Positions 61,213-64,000 of a DNA stretch of 64,000 nt are shown here, piece by piece. This DNA comes from Rattus norvegicus (Eukaryota; Chordata; Mammalia; Rodentia; Muridae), in NCBI RefSeq assembly GCF_036323735.1, contig NC_086024.1, positions 58,230,924-58,294,923 of the forward strand, read 5' to 3'. Every line of letters starts with the position of its first letter. The stretch's first letter is position 1. The notes under the pieces were generated by a model. It searched no databases. It was not told the origin of the DNA and saw only the letters and a program-made list of their open reading frames with translations. Both the position numbers and the translations under genes were made by a program.

Positions 61213-61800
61213 GTTTGTGTGGAGCGGTGAGTTGTGAAAGATACCCTGATTCCTAGTTGAGACAGATGGCAGGCACATTCCCAGCCTCCCAGATCAAGAT
61301 CTCGCTAGCTGCAACCCCCCTCCCCCCCACCACAAACACTTGTAAAGAGGTTTGAGACAGACCAAGTCACGTAGAGCCCCTCCTCCACAGATGAGGACGT
61401 GACCACAGGTTACATAGGCTCAAGACAAGATTAGCTATAGAGACAGGACCAGCCCCCAAATATGTAGATGAGGCGACCCACCCAAAAATCTCTATTTAAG
61501 GGTCCTGTGCAGAATTAAAGTTGTGCAGGAATCACTCTGTCATCTGAGAGCTTCTGTCATAAGAGCTGTAACGCTGCCGCCTGGGGAAGAGATCTGCTCT
61601 CCCAAAATCACCCCCAGAAGCCCTCCTGCACCCCTCGCTGGCTAGTCTGTCTCCTTCTGGCTAAACCCGGCCTGAAACCGAGGCGGAACAACACCTGCCC
61701 AAGTTCTCTTCCTTTCTCCTGGACCCCGGAACCTAGCCAGACCAGAGATCTCTGGGGAAAACCTCCAGCGTGGAGGCCCACGATTTGTTCTTTCCTCTTC
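61213..61800 (+). mobile_element. Candidate solitary retroviral-type LTR
   Basis: GC-richer block that starts near 'tgtgtggagcggtgag'. It has a TATA-like 'ctatttaag' (61,492-61,500) and an ATTAAA-type polyadenylation signal (61,514-61,519), then a C/T-rich U5-like part. The order U3-TATA-poly(A) signal fits an LTR. The right end and a target-site duplication were not found, and no internal viral sequence adjoins it. Confidence 0.4.
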
Positions 61801-62094
61801 TGTTCCAGGCATCCTGTTCTCCTTTTCCCTCTCTTCTAGCTTCGTTCCGCCTCCATTTCCACAGGCCTGCTTTCTCTCTACTATTTGCACACTTGCCTAG
61901 ATAACTCTTAACTTCATAGCACATGCTCCATAGCACTGTCATTCTCTGGTGGTATGTTACTGTGCTTTAATCAATTTTATATGGTTTATAAATCTTATGG
62001 TTTACCATATAAATCTTACATGGTTTATTAGTCTTATATGGTTTGGTATTAGCACTATTGCAACAGTTTACTCTCTCTTCTCTGGGTGGTATAA
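61801..62094. other. Anonymous non-coding sequence
   Basis: Nothing recognised. Confidence 0.4.
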
Positions 62095-62346
62095 GAGTAT
62101 GAGTCCTGAAGAACAGACTCCTCAATGAGATGGTTCCCAAAATAAAATCAGAAGAGGTATTGGACTAACAGATCCAAAAATAAAAACATAGAGAGACAAA
62201 ATATACATGATAGATGATAGATAGATAGATGGATAGATAGATGACAGACAGACAGGTAAATAATAGATGATAGATGGATACATAGAAAGACAGATAAATA
62301 ATAGATGGTAGATTAGATAATACATAAATGATAAATGATAAATAAT

Positions 62347-62380
<34 letters not shown>

Positions 62381-63240
62381 CAGACAGACAAATTCTACAC
62401 AGCAAATGGATAATCACCAGAGTAAAGAGACACCCTACAGAATGGAAAAAAAAACTTTACAACTGCATTTTAAGACAGGGTATTGATATCTAGAATATAT
62501 CAAGAACTGCAAAAATTAAACCTTCAAAATAAATCTTCTAATCAACAAATGAGCAAGTGATCTGAAGAAACTTCCCAAAAGAAGAAATATAAATGGCCAA
62601 TGAACACTAAAAAAGTCTCAACATCCTTAGTGTTCAGGAACATGCAAATTAACCTTCTTTGAGAATCCATCTCATTCCAGCCTGAATGGCTATCAGCAAG
62701 AAAGCAGATGACAACAAAAGCCAGTAAGGACATAGGAAAGAGAAGGGCCTATGTACCCAACCAGTGAGGTAGAACCAGTGAGTAAGATAGATAGAGACAG
62801 TAAGCTGGAGCCAGTAGGGGAATTACACTGTGTGGGAATTTAGTGTGGAAGTCTTAAAAAAAAAAACAGTAACAATAGATCGAGCCATAGCACTCTTCCA
62901 TATAATTCTGAAGGACCCTAAGTCAACATACCCCGGAAATGCTAACACAGCAGATTTTTCAACTTATCACTGTCCTATTCACAGTAGCTATGAAAATTAA
63001 CCAACATAAAAGTATATCCATAGATAGACACCAGACAGACTGACAGACAGGCTAAGTATATATACACAATGGTATTTTGTACAGATATAAAGAAAAATGA
63101 GACCATGACATTTACAGGAAGATGAGTTGAACTGGTGCTCATTGTGCTAAGCAAAACAAGCCAGTATCAGAAAGATAAATATGCTCTTTTCATATGCAAA
63201 ATGTAGATTCATTTAAAAATCATGTGGTACCCACTTTTCA
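62095..63240 (+). mobile_element. Ancient LINE-1 ORF2 fragment (L1M-type) with a tetranucleotide array
   Basis: 'aaatggccaatgaacactaa' (62,591-62,610), 'aggaacatgcaaattaacct' (62,636-62,655) and 'atctcattccagcctgaatg' (62,669-62,688) follow the L1 ORF2 C-terminal block in the sense direction. Frames are fully decayed. Ends are approximate. Confidence 0.65.
62208..62391 (+). repeat. Interrupted (GATA)n array
   Basis: GATA/GACA-like units over about 184 bp, near-pure at 62,348-62,380. Confidence 0.9.
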
Positions 63241-63326
63241 CTGTGTTTGTCATAAAGAAAATGTGTGTATTACATGTAACACATGCTGGGCACACTGTGG
63301 TCAGACAAATCACAAGAGTTATTCCT
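63241..63326. other. Anonymous spacer
   Basis: Nothing recognised. Confidence 0.4.
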
Positions 63327-63435
63327 GCCAGGAACAGTGACCCTTGCCTTAATTCTAGTACTCAGGAGGATGACATAGGTACACTTTGAAATTTAAGGCC
63401 ATACTTGGCTACACATCATGCACACATAGGAGCAT

Positions 63436-63437
<2 letters not shown>
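63327..63437 (+). mobile_element. Degenerate SINE B1
   Basis: 'gccttaattctagtactcag' (63,346-63,365) and 'aaatttaaggccatacttgg' (63,389-63,408) follow the B1 (7SL-derived) order. Confidence 0.65.

Positions 63438-63489
<52 letters not shown>
63438..63489 (+). repeat. (CA)n microsatellite
   Basis: About 51 bp of pure CA following the B1. Confidence 0.97.
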
Positions 63490-63491
<2 letters not shown>

Positions 63492-64000
63492 CCATTGATA
63501 GTATTATCATAATTCTTCAAGATGTGATCAAATATCTATCTTCTGCAACACATTCCTTTTTATTTCATAGAAGTTTAAAAATGAATCATCCCACAAAACT
63601 TCCTATTCTCAGAGGTCTCCCCTTACTGTTTCTGTTATGCATTCAGCAACTAACTGTTGAATTTTAGAGTAATTTTTATGTGCTATACTGCCGCTAACCA
63701 TTGCAAGTGTGGTGTCGCCACAGCTGGACCAAGCATATTAAAAGTACAGCTTGTGCTATTAAAGTTCTAGATAGACCATGTCTCCAGCACGTGCTACATA
63801 TTTGTTGATTTAATGTACCCAGCTCTTTGAATTTCTGTGGAGTGCTTGAAATGATTCCAGCATTTTCTCCTCCCACACAGAAAACCGATCTGGGGCCAAG
63901 AATACAGGGAGATGGAAACATCATTTCTCACTTATCCTCTTTGTAAGTTCCTCCCACCCGTTTCCCTCTTAAGCTTGCCAAAATCTTTCAAGTCCTTAGG
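63490..64000. other. Anonymous non-coding sequence
   Basis: Nothing recognised to the end of the window. Confidence 0.45.

Overview
This is a rodent genomic window, most likely rat (Rattus). The evidence is repeat content: a near-complete murine-type LINE-1 whose ORF1 and 5' UTR look like the rat lineage, many 5'-truncated copies of the same L1 family, and SINEs of the rodent-specific B3, B4 (ID-B1) and ID types, with older mammalian L1M and MIR copies. I see no host protein-coding exon, tRNA, rRNA or other RNA gene that I can support. The window reads as intergenic or intronic DNA built from interspersed repeats, microsatellites and anonymous sequence. The species call is an inference from repeat families read by eye.

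Layout. 1-7.5 kb: anonymous sequence, two ancient L1M fragments, B3 and B4 SINEs, and a MIR split by a B3. 7.9-12.4 kb: two L1 insertions whose 5' part is inverted; the first has a clean 13-bp target-site duplication. 13.4-14.7 kb: a large, diverged inverted repeat (arms about 285-290 bp) with a 29-bp minisatellite in its loop. 15-24.5 kb: L1 fragments, one holding a nested insertion, and MaLR-like LTRs. 25.4-30.3 kb: a decayed class II (betaretrovirus-like) endogenous retrovirus on the minus strand with gag, pro and N-terminal pol remnants, broken by an L1. 33-37.5 kb: short L1 insertions, one with a 33-bp 3' transduction, and a 112-bp TC array. 38.9-39.7 kb: a 20-bp minisatellite. 41-47 kb: B4 and B3 SINEs with simple-repeat tails.

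47,343-53,789 holds the main element, a 6.4-kb L1 on the plus strand. It has a 15-bp target-site duplication, 5' UTR, ORF1, ORF2, 3' UTR with a G-rich tract, and a poly(A) tail. At least four indels break its reading frames, so it should not be autonomous. 54-64 kb returns to SINEs, purine/pyrimidine tracts, two ancient L1M fragments, a TG/CG array next to a candidate LTR, and a B1.

No operon or pathway is present. The relations that can be read are nesting and ageing: L1 into ERV, L1 into L1, SINE into MIR, and SINE or LINE tails growing into microsatellites. The most unusual structure is the inverted repeat at 13.4-14.7 kb. Approximate ends are given where divergence blurs a boundary.
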